A DNA stretch of 64,000 nt from Chitinophaga filiformis (GTDB lineage Bacteria > Bacteroidota > Bacteroidia > Chitinophagales > Chitinophagaceae), in NCBI RefSeq assembly GCF_900102545.1, contig NZ_FNBN01000001.1, forward strand, positions 123,581-187,580. The letters are read 5' to 3'. This document shows, piece after piece, positions 63,122-64,000 of the stretch. Numbering within the stretch: position 1 is the first letter of the stretch; every line of letters begins with the position of its first letter. A program made the position numbers and the translations under genes. Below the pieces are notes generated by a model. That model searched no databases. It was not told the origin of the DNA and saw only the letters and a program-made list of their open reading frames with translations.

Positions 63122-64000
63122 TTGTACAATTGATTGAATAATAGTTTAAAAGTGCTGTGTGACTGACCACGGAATGTGATCTCTGGTCCGAAGGCATATA
63201 ATTTACCCGCACCTACCGGTGCCACGAATGCTGCTACACCATCTTTCAGGTATTTCTGTCCCCAGGCCCAGCCACTATGTAATGGCGTTGCTGTAGAGAA
63301 CCAGATCAGCTTCTTTAGACCGGCACTTTCTGCGCCTGCCGTAAATTTAAATACCGGGCTTCTATCGAAATATACGTCATTCTTCGCCGGCATTCCCCGG
63401 TTTTCCTCTGCTGTAGTATCCAGGTCAGCGGTCAGTAAACTACCGGGGATATAATATTTCGTACCTGGTATTGGTTTCCATTCACCTTTTGCATTCTTTT
63501 CTACCAACGCATTTTCCACCGGTAAATGCAGGTGGTATGCCAGGTTTGTACTTGTACCAATAGTAACAATTTTACCACCTGCTTCCAGGAACTTCCTCAG
63601 CTGCGGAACAGAAGTATCTTTAGTGATGCGTCCCAGCCAGGGCTTAAACTCGTCAGACAATTCTTCCGGCTTAGGCGGTTTATTATAACTGTTGTCATTC
63701 TTTTTAGGCTTACCTGTATCAGGGATAGCGCCTGATACAAAGATGAGCATATCGTATTTCTTACGCAGATCGCCTGCATCTACTTCCTGTGAATAGAGCA
63801 TCTTATAATCATAATGATATTGTTCCATCAACCAGCTTATCCATCCGGCGGGAATAGAACCGCCGTAGGTGTTCCAGATGCCTATGCGTAAGGGTGCGAC
63901 CGGCTTCAGCCCTGCGGGTGTAATATCTGCTGCGGTAACACGAATGCCCAGTTCCGCCGTTGCTTTCGTGAGTATGTTCTGTGCCTTTACTCCTATAGGA
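63118..64000 (-). CDS. M14 family zinc carboxypeptidase, C-terminal part (gene runs off the window)
   Basis: The last 294 codons of a gene whose start is beyond 64000. They match the C-terminal part of the peptidase at 58898, for example LRIGIWNTYGGSIPAGWISWLMEQ, ITKDTSVPQLRKFLEAGGKIVTIGTSTNLAYHL and GRLYAFGPEITFRAQSH-type ending. The catalytic zinc domain is not in the window and is assumed from the paralogue. It is coupled to the M20 gene by an ATGA overlap. First known gene of this operon. Confidence 0.85.
   Translation of the reverse strand, partial: PIGVKAQNILTKATAELGIRVTAADITPAGLKPVAPLRIGIWNTYGGSIPAGWISWLMEQYHYDYKMLYSQEVDAGDLRKKYDMLIFVSGAIPDTGKPKKNDNSYNKPPKPEELSDEFKPWLGRITKDTSVPQLRKFLEAGGKIVTIGTSTNLAYHLHLPVENALVEKNAKGEWKPIPGTKYYIPGSLLTADLDTTAEENRGMPAKNDVYFDRSPVFKFTAGAESAGLKKLIWFSTATPLHSGWAWGQKYLKDGVAAFVAPVGAGKLYAFGPEITFRGQSHSTFKLLFNQLYK

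Overview
The window reads as a chromosomal segment of a Bacteroidota (Bacteroidetes) bacterium, most likely Chitinophagaceae (Chitinophaga-like). The support is a type IX secretion sorting domain, promoters of the TTTG-N19/20-TAnnTTTG kind instead of sigma70 boxes, weak or absent Shine-Dalgarno sequences, many lipoproteins, and core proteins (HtpG, NuoF, FtsZ) with Bacteroidetes-style starts and tails. No rRNA, tRNA, CRISPR array, phage or intact insertion sequence was seen.

Layout. 1-4.4 kb: the end of the division cluster, ftsQ-ftsA-ftsZ. 4.4-9.8 kb: a DUF202 membrane protein, a pirin, a Kup potassium transporter and an OmpA-like outer membrane protein. 9.8-15.4 kb: a polyprenyl diphosphate synthase, recJ, an esterase lipoprotein and htpG. 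15.7-19.0 kb: a large T9SS-exported protein with a complete endonuclease/exonuclease/phosphatase domain. 19.8-20.9 kb: rpsF-rpsR-rplI behind a good promoter. 21.0-22.3 kb: two small exported proteins. 22.3-26.4 kb: a minus-strand cluster for D-amino acid use (GntP-type permease, RidA, D-serine dehydratase/D-threonine aldolase family enzyme, M19 dipeptidase). 26.4-29.9 kb: an orphan MacB-type permease, a LacI regulator and a sugar-kinase-like phosphotransferase. 30-43.2 kb: a complete nuoA-N operon for complex I with its promoter and an unusually short NuoG. 43.4-46.3 kb: TPR protein, PstS-like lipoprotein, small membrane protein. 46.8-48.6 kb: low-molecular-weight phosphatase and hisS. 48.6-49.9 kb: a lower-GC pair, namely a divergent proteasome-fold protein and a small highly charged protein. 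50.1-54.6 kb: DsbD, a stand-alone DsbD-N-domain paralogue, purQ and a multi-pass membrane protein. 54.7-55.6 kb: an intergenic array of palindromic repeats. 55.6-58.8 kb: lipoprotein, TPR protein, 3-methyladenine glycosylase, unknown protein. 58.9-64 kb: an M14-M20-M14 peptidase operon running off the window.

Most interesting. (1) The proteasome-like gene at 48905-49876 starts Met-Thr, so Met removal would expose Thr1; it keeps Asp17 and a Lys33-like lysine but seems to lack the Asp166/Ser169 pair. (2) Three intergenic regions hold four-copy direct repeats with an 11-bp period and related sequence. (3) A 126-129 bp tandem array of hairpins lies at 54.7-55.5 kb, with related degenerate palindromes and a 19-bp perfect inverted repeat just upstream of the rpsF promoter. 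(4) The DsbD N-domain has lost its cysteines while a neighbouring stand-alone copy keeps them. All functions are read from sequence by eye; no database search was run.
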